Origin: Calonectria ilicicola
Lineage: Eukaryota; Ascomycota; Sordariomycetes; Hypocreales; Nectriaceae
Length of the DNA: 64,000 nt
Direction: 5' to 3'
NCBI GenBank assembly: GCA_020809705.1
Contig: CP085831.1
Span: 496,001-560,000, forward strand
Shown: positions 11,797 to 22,999 of the stretch, in pieces
Position numbering within the stretch: the stretch's first letter is position 1
How the letters are laid out: each line of letters begins with the position of its first letter
The notes under the pieces: generated by a model
Databases searched by the model: none
The model's input: the letters and a program-made list of their open reading frames with translations, nothing else
What the model was told of the DNA's origin: nothing
Translations under genes and position numbers: made by a program

Positions 11797-12279
11797 CTAC
11801 AAAGCGGCTTCCGGGTGGAGTTCGGTCGCCGAAGTGAGGATTCGACCCCATGTGGTATCATTCAACTCAATGACGTTTCCATCGGGATCCTTAAGGTAGG
11901 TGTACTTTGCAGGGTCGCTCGGCGCCCATGGCATCGGGGGGGCGAGGCTCTCACCTCCGGCGGCAACCGCACGCGACAGTGTCGCCTGGACGTCATCAAC
12001 AGCGACGGCAAAGTGCATGAAGGAGGCCTGAGCCTGCGGAACACCAATGGTTGGGTTGGCGTCCGGTAAAAACTGGAAAAGCTCGAGACCGAACCCGTCC
12101 GCCAACTCGATAAAGCCAATCAAGTACTCGGTGTCCTTGAGACCAAATAGCAACTCAGTGAACTGCCTGCTATTGCAATAGTGATTGAGGACTTTCTTAG
12201 CGTTGAAGGTCTCGACATAGAAGCGCGTAGAGCGCTCAATGTCGGAGACCCGTATAGCCAAGTGTTGGGCATGGACCAT
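11797..12279 (-). CDS. VOC-superfamily protein (glyoxalase / extradiol dioxygenase fold)
   Basis: An intronless 160-residue ORF. Two babbb modules are visible: HLAIRVSDIERSTRFYVETF at the start and FMHFAVAVDDVQATLSRAVAAGG in the second half, ending with DPDGNVIELND. Candidate metal ligands are His6, Glu66, His89 and Glu138, the usual four positions of the VOC fold, so an active metal site is likely. Family members act as glyoxalase I, ring-cleavage dioxygenases, epimerases or antibiotic-resistance proteins. The exact reaction cannot be told. It sits between a FAD-monooxygenase fusion and a nitroreductase, which suggests detoxification or tailoring of a small molecule. Confidence 0.85.
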   Translation of the reverse strand: MVHAQHLAIRVSDIERSTRFYVETFNAKKVLNHYCNSRQFTELLFGLKDTEYLIGFIELADGFGLELFQFLPDANPTIGVPQAQASFMHFAVAVDDVQATLSRAVAAGGESLAPPMPWAPSDPAKYTYLKDPDGNVIELNDTTWGRILTSATELHPEAAL

Positions 12280-13030
12280 GATGGCGAATCTTCTTTGAAC
12301 TGCCCTCGCAGGCTAATACTAAGGTATAATAACTGGAAAGATGATGCTGTCCAATAATTTAGATTAGAAGGTGAGCATAGTGTGAGTAGTACTAAAGGTA
12401 GATAGATACCTGGAGGATTATTATAAGTATAATGGATAAGCGCTGCAAAAAGAAAATCGTATATTTATTGATAATCTTCCAGAATGATGAGGTGAATTGC
12501 AAGATTTGGAAAGCAGGAGGGAAGGCCCCTTTATATAGAAAAAAGTAGATCGAAAAAGACGTACTAACACCTTTGATGACAAATTCATACTTGGCCCGAG
12601 AAGAAAGACACACGCGCGAATTAGTCTTGCCTTGATTCTGCATAGTAAAACTATACCAAACGAAGAGAGCTTAGCGCTAAGGCATCTTTGGGGTATGAAC
12701 ACCCCTCCGTAAAATGACATTCTGGAGTCTCCTTGTATGCATCTCACTGTCGGCCTCGCGGCAATATCTACTTTTTCCTTCTCTTGGGAGAGGGCTCTCT
12801 TTGAAACTAAGGCTAGATCGAATAGTAATCAATGACATTCTGGTCTCGTCTTGCTTTTGCTTGCTTGAAGGCTAGTTTCTCTAAGTGCTCTACATTCTTA
12901 GGTTACTTAAATACAGACTAAGAGTCTACTAGACTATGAAAATCGCTTATGGCATTGAAATCTTCTGTCCTTGTTGCCCTCTAAACTTTATATAAAGACC
13001 TGACTTTTGAAGTTTTGGACCTTGGTCAAT
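12280..13030. other. Intergenic region, no gene recognised
   Basis: This 750-bp region upstream of the VOC gene and downstream of the nitroreductase has only short antisense ORFs of low complexity. No convincing feature was found. Confidence 0.45.
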
Positions 13031-13648
13031 TTAAGCCCCAAAGACTTTCACGCGATCCTCAAGGGGTTGGAACGTCTTGTCACGCGCCTCACCCATCTTG
13101 CCACCAAAGACAAGCTGGGCATCGAGTTTCCAGGTGGCAGGAATACCCCAAGTCTCTTGAACCTTGCCATCAATAAGAGGGTTATAATGCTGTAGGTTGG
13201 CACCAAGACCCTCAGCCTCAAAGCCAGTCCAGGTAAGATACTCTTGGATGGCAGCAGACTGACCAGCCCAGTACGGGAACTTGTCCCCAAAGGCAGCGAA
13301 CTTGGAAGCGTACTCATCGATAATATTTTGATCGGAAAAAAAGAGTACGGTACCAGCAGCAGCCTGGAACATATTGAGCTTCTGCTCGGTGGTGGAGTAG
13401 GCATCGGCGGGGAGGATGGCCTTCAGGGTATTCTTGGTGATCTCCCAAAGTTTGCCGTGTTCTTCAGCAAAGAGAATAACAACACGGGTAGACTGATTGT
13501 TGAAGGAAGAGGGGGTCTGGAGGGTGGCGGAGCCAACAATCTCTTGGACTCGAGCGTTGGAGATTGGGAGCTCCTTAGTAAGAGAGTAATAAGAGCGGCG
13601 TTGCTTGGCCAGCTGGAAGAGGAGATCAGCAGAGAGCTCAGCAACCAT
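13031..13648 (-). CDS. Nitroreductase-family oxidoreductase (Frm2/Hbn1 type)
   Basis: An intronless 205-residue protein. The N-terminus AKQRRSYYSLTKELPISN is the RR[ST]xY..L entry motif of the Frm2-like FMN nitroreductases. It is followed by TPSSFNNQSTRVVILFAEEHGKLWEI and, near the C-terminus, GLGANLQHYNPLIDGKVQETWGIP. Length and motif order match yeast Frm2/Hbn1, cytosolic FMN enzymes linked to oxidative stress and reduction of nitroaromatics. A TATA box lies about 135 bp upstream. The gene is on the same strand as the VOC gene and divergent to the next FAD monooxygenase, so a shared regulator is possible. Confidence 0.88.
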   Translation of the reverse strand: MVAELSADLLFQLAKQRRSYYSLTKELPISNARVQEIVGSATLQTPSSFNNQSTRVVILFAEEHGKLWEITKNTLKAILPADAYSTTEQKLNMFQAAAGTVLFFSDQNIIDEYASKFAAFGDKFPYWAGQSAAIQEYLTWTGFEAEGLGANLQHYNPLIDGKVQETWGIPATWKLDAQLVFGGKMGEARDKTFQPLEDRVKVFGA

Positions 13649-13780
13649 CGTGATTGAATTGTGCGGGGGAAGGGTATAGTGGAGATTGCGGAGAGTGTTG
13701 AACGTGTGGGTGTATGAGTAAATGCGGTGTGAATTTAGTAAAAGAAGACAAAGTCCTGCGAATGGGAAGATGCTGTCTTC

Positions 13781-13788
13781 TTTTATAT
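13781..13788 (-). promoter_or_regulatory. TATA box of the nitroreductase gene
   Basis: TATAAAAG on the minus strand, about 135 bp upstream of the ATG at 13648. Confidence 0.45.
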
Positions 13789-14541
13789 CTTTATGTAAGC
13801 CTCCCTCAGAATATTCAATCCTTCCTTCTTCAAGGACTCTCCTCGATCGAATGTGGGACCCGGAGTCAAGATCGAACCCGATCTGGCCGAAAAGTCGGTA
13901 CCATCAGTTCTTGGTTCTCCACGTTGCCCGCCTTGGCCCCGCTTATTTTCTTCCCCAGAACAAGATATTCAACTTAGTTGGATATATATAAGTATATTGT
14001 AAGTTATTACTCATCCTTGGCAATTTCACCTCGGATTATCCATGAACCCCCCTGAGCATGTGGTGGATTTAGCGGCGCTAAATATGCCAGTCAAGTGATG
14101 TAGTAGCATCGGTAAAGCTGAACTGGATTAGCCTACAAAGAATAAACTTTACCCCGCACTGAAACCAAGTGTATTCCTCAATCAAGCAAGACAGAAAACC
14201 TTTGGCAGGATTTTATAAGCGCCGGTGACTTCGGATTCATAGTGGACTCCGAAGTACCCACTTACGTCGAGGTAGACCTAACCTAGATAGATTTACCGGG
14301 CAAGTAATTCGTTATTCAAGTATGACAAAAGATGACCAAAGATGATTTTAGTTTAACATGACTGCTCAATACTTGGCTCATTTAAGTCGATACAGGCAAT
14401 GATTAATCATTGCGTAAGCTACGTAATGATCCACACGATAGAGGGAGGCATTACTGCGCAGTTTCAAGCATGGAAGTGGCAAAGACCAATGCGCTTGGCA
14501 AGGCAATGTCTTGCACGCCACCTTCGCCACCTTACTGCTAC

Positions 14542-14549
14542 ATATATAT
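14542..14549 (+). promoter_or_regulatory. TATA-like element of the second FAD monooxygenase gene
   Basis: ATATATAT run about 105 bp upstream of the ATG at 14652, in a suitable place for a core promoter. Confidence 0.4.
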
Positions 14550-14651
14550 GGGACCAACCCCTCCAACTTCCATAGGGCAGACGCCAACTCGCCGCTAACT
14601 CACCACCAACTCACCGCCAACTCGCCCCAGATATCCATCCCTACAATCACT

Positions 14652-16194
14652 ATGAGTGAAGAACTCCTTGACCAGGCAGCGTCCATGCCACGTGGGCCCC
14701 CAACCGACATTGATGTCATAGTAGTAGGTGCTGGTATAGCCGGCCTAGCCTTTGCTATTGAAGCCTACCGCAAGGGACACAATGTTAGAATCCTTGAGCG
14801 TCGAGCAAACGCAAATGACTATGGTAAATCTTCCCTCTTATCCATATAGTGACATCGGGTTTAATGGCCTTGTAGGAGACTTTGTTGTCATTCAAGCCTC
14901 TGCCCTTCGTACTCCTGAAAAATGGCCAGGATTCCTCGAATATTGCTCGACATCCCATCGTTCTGATAACGTTGATATCTACACGTTTAATGGGAAAGCT
15001 CTTGGCAGGTTTGAGTTTCCTCTCTGTATCAGTCGCCCTGATCTACATCATGGACTTTATGGAATTATTTCAAGATTGGGTATTCCTATTGAATTCTCAA
15101 GTCAAGTTATGGATTATTCTGAAGATGATGAAAAGGCTACTGTAATCCTTGAGAATGGGTCGAAGCTTGTTGCCGATGTTGTTGTTGCAGCTGATGGAGT
15201 AGGTTCAAAGTCATGGAATATTGTTTCGGGCTTTAAGGAGAAGGCTATCAGTTCTGGTTTTGCTATATTCCGTGCAACATACCCAGTGGAAGAGGCATTA
15301 AAGCGACCTGAAGTTGCAAAGTTATTTGCCGATCATCAGAAACGAGGTTTTATTGTCATTGGACCTGGAGTCCATGTGAACATAGGGAGATCCGACGATC
15401 TAATGGTGTTTTTGGTCACACATAAGGTACACAGAAAGACCTTAACCTGGCTTGGCTTACTGACACTCTACCTAGGACGAAGGCACATCTGAAGAAACAT
15501 GGACAAACATGAGATCTGTAGATGAATGTTTGCCATATGTCAAAGGATGGATGCCTTTTGTATCAGAGGTGATAGATGCTATTCCTAACCGCGAAGCAAT
15601 TGATTTTAAGATTATGTGGCGTAATCCTCGAGATAACTGGACCTCACCAAAAGGTCGTGTTATTCAGATTGGTGATGCAGCTCATACCTTTCTTCCTACT
15701 TCAGCTAGCGGGGGTACTATGGCTCTTGAAGATAGCTACTCTCTTGCTGTTTGCTTGCAAAAAGGTGGTAAAGATAATATACCACTAGCCACAAGAGTAC
15801 ATAACCATCTCAGGTAAGTCCGATCTGCGCATGACAAAGATATAAACAGGTATGTTAATTCATGGACTATCCTAGGGCTGAACGCGTCTCATGTGGTCAA
15901 AGAATGGGGTTTAAAACTCGTGAGACCTGGCATTTAACCGATTGGGATGACATACAGGAAGGCCAGACTTTTCCAAATATTGTAGGCAGGTGGATTATAG
16001 ACCATGATCCAGAGCAATATGCCTATGATAATTATGAGAAGTGTGCAGACTTTATTTTAAAAGGAACACCTTTTAAGAATACTAATGGAGTTCCTGGGTA
16101 CGCCCATAAGTCTTGGACAATTCAAGAACTTCTAAGTGTTGCCGAGCGTGGGGAGGAAATAGAAGATGAAGGAGAGTGGTTCACCATACTATAG
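14652..16194 (+). CDS. FAD-dependent monooxygenase (salicylate-hydroxylase-like)
   Basis: Four exons (14652-14823, 14876-15426, 15476-15813, 15876-16194) join in phase to 459 residues. The N-terminus has a dinucleotide-binding motif VIVVGAGIAGLAFAIEAYRKG. Further blocks are VVVAADGVGSKSW (the GD/ADG motif) and VIQIGDAAHTFLPTSASGGTMALED (the FAD ribityl contact). This is the layout of class A flavoprotein hydroxylases, which use NAD(P)H and O2 to hydroxylate aromatic or terpenoid substrates in the cytosol. There is no membrane domain, unlike the FAD fusion at 7.9-10.4 kb. The third intron uses the acceptor at 15875; an upstream AG at 15849 would leave a stop in frame. Confidence 0.9.
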
Positions 16195-16350
16195 TTTTAG
16201 CTTCGGCTCTTATGCTTGGTTGCTAGATCAGATGCGATTGTTAGTCAATTATGTGAATTTATTTAGTTAAGAACTGGATACTCCTATTCATAGGTATGAA
16301 GACCAAGTATGCCAATATAAATTGTGCCTCATATCTACTCGTTAATCTTG

Positions 16351-18437
16351 TCAGTCTACATACAGTTCTGCCGTAAGCTTGCGATATAATTCAGTCACTT
16401 CTTCATTCCTCTTTTGCCCTTGCAGCATGATTGCCAAGCGTACCAAACTGTCTTGTGTCTCGGAAGCCATGGTTCCCAGCTGTTTGTTTCTACCATAAAT
16501 CGCTCGCAGAAAAAGTTTTTCCGCATCTACTAATTTCCCCTGCTTCTGCATGGCGATTCCCAGAATATGAACAGTCTCCAAAGTGTCGAGATGATCGCTA
16601 CCTAGTGTACTTTCCCTTTTATTCAGAGCTTGTTGGAGCATGTTCTCTGCTTCTGCATACTGTTCACTTGCAATCAGAGTGGACCCCACGTTCGTTAGAC
16701 ACAGCAGTGTATGAGGATGGGCGTCTCCCTTTGTCTTCCTCCACCCTTCCAAAGCTTAGCGGTGGTACACTTCTGCCTCCGAACACCGTTTTAGGCCACA
16801 CAGAGATGATCCGATGAACTCCAAACTCAAGAGGACATCCATAGATTCGCTCCCGAGATGTTCTTTTTGCCATTCTAATGCCTTTTGGCGTACATCAATC
16901 GCGTCTGTAAATTTTCTTTGCTTATTTAACGAGAAAGACAGTTGAACCATGGCCTTAATGGTTTCAGGGTTTTCATCCCCAAGCTGCTGCGTCAGGCCTT
17001 GTAGTGCTCGTCGTAGTAAACTTTCCGCCTCCGCATGCCCTCCTAACTTCTGTACGGATTGACCGAGGTCGTGCACAGCTTGAATCATGTCTAGATGCTC
17101 GCTTCCGACCAGTCTTTCGTATCCTGCGAGGCTCTCTTGAAATAGCTGCTTTGCCTTTTTATGTCGACCTTCAAGCCAAAGCTTTAGTCCGGCAGCTCGA
17201 ACATCATCTAGAACAGACGAAGGACTGACTCTCAATGCCTGGGAAGCAGCATCAAGTTCTTCATCAAAAGAGATGTAGCTAACTACCAGTTCTTGTTCAT
17301 TTAAATTCCATGAGGCAACATTGATAATCGAATTCGCTATGTTCATTATGATGAAAGCCGTCATGAAGTGGGACCACAGTGTTGTATTTTTACTCTTTGT
17401 ATTTGATGGCCGAGCTTGCTTCTCTCTGTCCTTAGTGTTATTGTCTTCATTGGCTGGGCAACTCCGGAAGGGTAGCATATGGTGGTATAGTCCCATAAAA
17501 ATCTCGGAGAGGCAATATCCCATAAATTGGTATACAAGGCAGTATTTAAAATCATTCACCGTTGCCTTGTAGTGAAAGGTCATCTCTGGGATCGTGCGCT
17601 GAAAGGTCCAACTCCAACAAGGCATCCAACTTTCAGCATTATGGCGAACTCTCCAGGCGCCAAGCATATATTGGATGGCTGAGAAGTAAAGTAATTGTCT
17701 AAGGCGACGCATGCTATCGGCTGAGGAGCTGAGGTAGAGAACTATCAATATGGCATCGGCGCTCAAGTTGTGGAAAAGATCTGTATTCCAGGCTTGGCCC
17801 TGTAACCAGTACTGGATGATGATATTTCCCTTTTGGCCGTGGTTTCTTGCGGCATCCAGGAAGGATATCGCAGCATCTGAATGATAATCGTCTGAAATTT
17901 TTGCCATCATGCGACAAATGACGGTATTTTTAAGATAGTCATTGTTCTGAGATGAATGGTTAGTGAATGTGCGAGCATGGGCTTGGTGGAGCGTGCAACT
18001 CTCCATTGTTCAGCGTTTATGATGGCACCACTTACCCAATACAGTTGACACGCTTCCGTGTGAGCCCAAATGCGACTCAGATATCTATCATTCTGGGCTT
18101 TGACGGCCCAGGCTAGTGTCAAAATCGTGACCACAGCCTTGACAAGGTGTGATAGAGTAAATACTGTTTTGACCCATGTCATGACCTCTGATAATTGTAC
18201 GACGCAAGCAGGGGAACCCTCTATCGCTGTTGAAGAGGTCTGTGTGTCCACAGGTTTCTTGTCAACATCATTCGCAGTGCCCCCTATTGGCTGGGTAGCG
18301 CCAAAGTTTGCTGAAGCCGGGGATCCATGGTCGAGTGGATCCGATTGAGATTGGTGGCCTTCTAAAGAGGGCTCATCTGATATAGCCTTCAGCCGGCTTC
18401 TCAGTCGCAGCTCCCCTTCACTCAGTGAAGACGCCAT
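16351..18437 (-). pseudogene. Membrane/TPR-repeat protein gene interrupted by one in-frame stop
   Basis: Exon 1 (18437-18036) and exon 2 (17946 onward) join in phase. The product has a Ser-rich N-terminus, hydrophobic stretches (SHLVKAVVTILTLAWAV, ADAILIVLYLSS, TAFIIMNIANSIINVA) and then kinesin-light-chain-like tetratricopeptide repeats from about residue 340, such as HLDMIQAVHDLGQSVQKLGG and HLDTLETVHILGIAMQKQGK. A TAA at 16758-16756 interrupts the frame between VYHR and ALEGWRKTKGDAHPHTL. The frame continues unbroken past it with further TPR units to a stop at 16351, so this is a single nonsense change, most simply CAA (Gln) to TAA. The C-to-T change is in a CpA context, the preferred RIP context, but one site proves nothing. 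The truncated form would have about 530 residues and the intact form about 665. TPR genes of this kind often occur in NLR-like fungal proteins, but no NTPase is seen here. Confidence 0.7.
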
Positions 18438-19559
18438 CGTTGACGATCTTGATGAATATGGGAGCAATCTTGCTGGGAAATTGGTCACGCTCAGCTGCCC
18501 TCAGTTAACGGACGTAAGCAGCAGGGCGTGAAAGGGCGCGTGGTCACGTTATGATGTGCCCACTTGCCCCATCGTGATAACCCCTGGCAAATTAACCCCA
18601 TACCCCGGTAGCTGGGCCTCTTCACGGTTTGCATTGAAATGGGCTCATAATTTTAATGTACAATCTGCAGTCTACTTCTCGATTGACTGATGCATATTTC
18701 CATGAGTGAGAGATAGGTTGGGGTGGGGGCCAGAGTGGCTAGTCTCTTAGCGCGACGCGTGAGAGAAGTCGCGCATAGCTTCGCGTTGCTGGGGGATTTT
18801 TCCAATTGACATCTTCTCCCAGAGCCTGAATACGTAAAACCCGGGGAATAAGAGATGCCAAGAATGCTTATTTGGGATCCACGGGTCGAGGGTGTCAGTA
18901 CCTAGAAATCCAGCAAGACGGTTCTGGCCCCATTCACGCACACCGTGAACAAGCTAGCTTACCGCCAAATTCCAAGATTCCGGTCGGTCCCCAATTGAGC
19001 CATTAACCTCCGAGCACATCCTGACTCGGAAGCGTGCTTTGGAGGAAAAAGGCAAAAATGTTAACTCTAAGCTAATACTTGGAAGCGCTCATGGTTGATT
19101 ACAATACACCCCTTGAAAGATTGCGCCCCTGTGACTTCCTCACCTTAAACCTCAACCACGTGAAGATATTAGTTTGGTGGTAAAAAAAAAAGAAAATGAA
19201 TAAATAAATAAATAAACACTAATATAAGCCTTGTATATAAATTACTTATTTACTTTATTTATATAATAATTATTTATAATTTAGCTGAAAGATGGTGGGA
19301 AAAGGTAGACAGGGTACAAACTTTCAAGGATTGTACTGTATGGTTGCCGATGGCTAGCTGTATGAAGTTAGATTTCGGCTTGATGCAGCCCTCACTGTAG
19401 CACATGCCCTTGACGCCGGGCCGTTTGTCGCTGCAAATCACTGCATCATGTCGCTGAATTGGAAAATTCCCATTTTTTGCCTATGGGGCATCTAACTTTT
19501 AGTCTATCTATTCTATATCTATAAACATTACACATTACACATTATATACTGGTATCCAT
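18438..19559. other. Intergenic region with an AT-rich block and repeat copy 2
   Basis: This 1.1 kb interval lies upstream of the TPR gene. It has an (AAAT)n microsatellite near 19199-19216 and the second copy of the dispersed repeat. No gene was recognised. Confidence 0.5.
19249..19342 (+). repeat. Dispersed repeat, copy 2
   Basis: AT-rich block followed by AAGATGGTGGGAAAAGGTAG and an end near ACTGTATGG. It matches the copy at 1208-1305 over the core with about ten differences and has the same orientation. Confidence 0.6.
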
Positions 19560-20097
19560 CTAAGACGCAAAGAAAATGGCTGTGGCCGTGGTTTTTGATG
19601 ACATGTGGGTGGCGCAATTGCCAAGATTGAGCATAACAAATCGGATTGATAGCGCAATGATCAGAAGACTGAGGATGCCGCATAAGATGATCGGGAAGGT
19701 ATTTCTGTTTCGTCTTAGGCCAGACTCCAAGTCATGTCTTGGCTGGCTGAGTGTTGCGGGATGACGGATAAGGCTTTCGGTGGACTGAGGATCGCCAATT
19801 AGTTTTTTGAATCGTTGTGGAAGGTAGATGGTGTGTGCACTAACCTCTCTTCTGTCTTCAGATTTGCCGTTTGTAGGTAGATTGGAAGCGTGGCATGATT
19901 CTTGATCACGACGAAAGTTGTCAAAAATATGCGTGGCGTCATGCCGGTTGACGTCAAGGTTCAGCCACCGCGAAGGCCTAGAGAAGAATATTAGCACGAC
20001 TCGGACCAAATTTGGAAGAAGAGGCGAAATTGACTCACTCATGCTGATATTCTTTGGTGGTAGCACCATGGAGTTCCTCGTGAGTAGCCAAGCCCAT
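19560..20097 (-). CDS. Small single-pass membrane protein, function unknown
   Basis: Exon 1 (20097-20039, starting MGLATHEELHGATTKEYQHE) joins in phase across an intron at 19978-20038 (GTGAGT...CTAG) to exon 2 (19977-19560), giving 158 residues. A second in-frame intron (GTTAGT to CCTCAG, 60 nt) may be removed inside exon 2. The only clear element is one hydrophobic helix near the C-terminus, FPIILCGILSLLIIALSIRFV, followed by a 25-residue tail. There is no signal peptide, so a type II or tail-proximal membrane anchor is likely. It resembles the short N-terminal anchors of larger fungal extracellular proteins, so it may be a truncated relative. No function is assigned. Confidence 0.5.
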
Positions 20098-21734
20098 GTT
20101 GTTGGTGTTGGTTGGTATTGAGAGAAGGGATATTGTTAATTGAGAGTTGGTTTGTTTTGAGGTGTTCTGCTCGAAACAACAAACCAAGAATGCAGATCAA
20201 GCATCCTTTAAATCCGCCGACGACATGGTTGCCGTCCAGTGTGCCCGCATCAAGCCACCACACGGATCATTGCCGCCGTATTTTGGGATATTTTAGGCTC
20301 ATCTGGATACGAGGTCTAAAAGGCCGATTATCGGCAATCCCCCATGCGCAAAGCTTGGCTCGGGCCCTTCCAGAAGGCTTCGTTAAAATATGGGGCTACT
20401 CTTTGGCACCTTTTTACGACTGTCAAAGTGCCGTTTGCCCCGAGGAGGGACGCAAGGCATTCATTCGCCCAGTCTTGAGCATTGGGCGAAGATAGCAAAA
20501 TCTGGAGAAGCAGAAGGTCTGCATGTGATCCTTGCATGGGCATGGATGGGTGCTCGTAACTCAGGTCCCGTAGCCAGCCAACGCTCGGATCAAGAATCTA
20601 GAATGGTCCATTAGAGCTTCTGAAAGGATACGAGAAACTTTCCATGCCATCCGCAATAATAACCGCACTCTAGTACCATCACACCTTACTTTTATGGTTA
20701 TCGGCATTGTCGCGATTGCTCTTGAACTCTACATGCCAATGGCAATGGCGTGCTCAGAGGCTGTCATCTCCCAGTTTCCTCCGACCTTGTTCGCTGACTG
20801 AGCGGATGCGATGCGCAGAACACAGTAGCGGCGGCCGTAGGATTCAGCTAGCCACTCATAAAACGGCCGAGTTTGCCCTAGGTCTAAATTTACCAGCACC
20901 AAAAAAGCAGCTAGGCATTTCCAGTAGCAGCGGGGATCTCCGCCAAACAGCGCATGGATATTATCCAGGATAGCTCATACCAGCTCATGGCGCATGAAGG
21001 GACCACGCCCTACGCTTTGGCCATTTTGGCTCTTTCCAACGTCCTGTCATCTGATCAATGCATGTCACCAAGCAGGGATGCTGGATCCGTCGTATCGCCA
21101 AGACTCGGATCAAAGATCTCAAATACCGGGGCCATCCGAATTACGGGACGAACCATGGAAATGTTTTCTCGGCGTAATATATTCTTAAATCCCATTCTAA
21201 TTGTAATGCTTTGGGACAGCTCAAAGCTGAGCTTATCCGATGGAGACGCATCACGGCTGGGAAGCCCGTGCGCTACGTACGCTAAGAGGAGACTCCGAAA
21301 AAACATCTACACGTATGATGTAGGGTAGGAAGCGAAAAGCCATTGCAGTCATTCTTAGCATGATGTTGAATCTGTTAGATGCATGTGCCAGAACTATTGA
21401 GGAGAAACTCATACGCCGACAAAAGTGCCAATGGACTACTCTGACCCGCAGGCTTGAGGCGATACTATCGATTGCATTAATACCTTCAGCTAGTCAAGAC
21501 AAGCGCTTGGTTTTAGCCTGCGTTATTCTGGCCTAAGTCCAATCGCACACCGCCTCATAACCACGTGCAACTTGTGATCTGAGAGGGAGAGATGCAGCAC
21601 CAAGCCTGCTGGAGTGAATAAAAAAACATGAGAGATTTCTTTCTAATGCAAATTTGGAGAGAAACAACGTCCGAAAATTGAATATATTGTGTCCCGAGAA
21701 CTGAAAAGCCGACGAAGCCTGGAACATGGGCTGT
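20098..21734. other. Intergenic region, no gene recognised
   Basis: A 1.6 kb region with several ORFs of 60-127 codons on both strands. None has a domain, start context or splice pattern that I can support. Confidence 0.45.
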
Positions 21735-22999
21735 TTAACACTTTGGTACAACAGCCATGCGGAATATCGCATAACAAAAATCATGGATATTTCCACTTGG
21801 ACCCAAGTTAAGGTATTGGTACATGTCTGTACCACACATCTCAAATAAAGTCCTTGAACTCCCAACTTGGGACTGGCATTGTAGCGGAAAGGTGTCGTCA
21901 TTGGTCAGTTGGCAAGAGATTTGACTCTGGCCGGCCGATCTAGTCCCCATATAAATATTGCTGATTCTGTCATAGTTGTTGATCAGAGCCGTTGTCACTG
22001 TACCATCCTTCCTTACTGTGTATAGTACATTGTCCTTGAGCCAAAATTTGGTAAAAAGATCGTCGTATGGAGAAAGGAGGAGATCGTAGTCCCCGTCCAT
22101 GGCATATAACCAGTTCTTACTTCCATCTTCGCGATACACCGCCAAAGCAAATGTGGTGCAAACTGGTGCTGCAACTGTGGTTGTGCTAGAAACAGAGACC
22201 ACAGTGACATCTGTATACAGAGATGGAACGGCTACCGTCGTGGTAGCTTTAAGGGTAACGGGCACGACGCTCGTTTTTATCGTCGTCAACACGGAGGTAG
22301 ACGTATGGAATTTGGTGACAGTGACAGTCGGGGTTTGTTTTGCCGTTGCCGTCACGGTTACATATACAGTAGATCGGCTGGCTGTAGTTGTTTTAGGCGT
22401 CACGCTAAGGCATGAACAGGCCGAAGAAAGCTGCACTTTACCCGTGCATGCTGTGTTCTTTGCGGGGAAAGTTGAAGCGGATATCGTCCTGGTAATGCAA
22501 ACGGCGGCTTGACGCTTCTCCTGCGCAGCAGCAGCAGTGATTGTTACCGGAACGATGACAGTCGAAGGAATCAAGACCTCTGAGGGTACATTTACGCTCA
22601 CAGTATCGATAACGGTAGTTGTCGACGTCACAAAGTTAACAATGGTTTTTGTCGCCTCATGAATCACGGTTTTGGAAGTGGTTCGTGTTGCTCTTAACGT
22701 GGTCGTTTTTGTTCGGCTCACCGTACTGGAAGGCGCTATTTAGCCAAGGTTCAGCTCAAGTGACGATGCTAAGAACTCACACTGGGCACTTGGTGACTGT
22801 CTTTTGTAGATACGCACTGCAGTTCTGGCGACCTTTTACAGAGTTCAGCTGTGATGATAGTTAGCTCTCGATAGAAATGCCAAGAAAATAAAGAGAAGCT
22901 TGTAGGTACAGAATTGAAACACTTGTCGATTTTGCATGTGGCTGAGATTGCAGGGGTAACAAGCAGCCCCAAGGCTCCAATTAGAGTGGAAATCTTCAT
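21735..22999 (-). CDS. Secreted Thr/Ser-rich protein with a cysteine-containing C-terminal domain
   Basis: Three exons (22999-22910, 22848-22781, 22725-21735) join in phase to 382 residues. A signal peptide (MKISTLIGALGLLVTPAISA) is followed by a short Cys region (CKIDKCFNS...QNCSAYLQKTVTKCP), then about 170 residues very rich in Thr, Ser and Val. A C-terminal domain follows with FALAVYREDGSKNWLYAMDG and cysteines at SCQLTNDDTFPLQCQ and DFCYAIFRMAVVPKC. A KRQAAVC site after the Ala-rich stretch looks like a Kex2-type cleavage site. The Thr-rich part should be O-glycosylated, as in cell-wall or adhesion proteins. No GPI signal is visible at the C-terminus. The family is not recognised. Confidence 0.72.

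Larger units (their letters stand above)
13649..14651. other. Divergent promoter region between nitroreductase and FAD monooxygenase
   Basis: A 1.0 kb intergenic region feeding two divergent redox genes. It contains a minus-strand TATA box (13781-13788) and a plus-strand TATA-like run (14542-14549). A short near-direct repeat of ACTCACCACC/CTCACCGCC type lies just before the second gene (14596-14625), probably in its 5' UTR. No gene is seen. Confidence 0.5.

Noticed and set aside
20954..21328. 124-codon ORF on the plus strand
   Set aside because: No known motif, and overlapping ORFs of the same size occur on the other strand.
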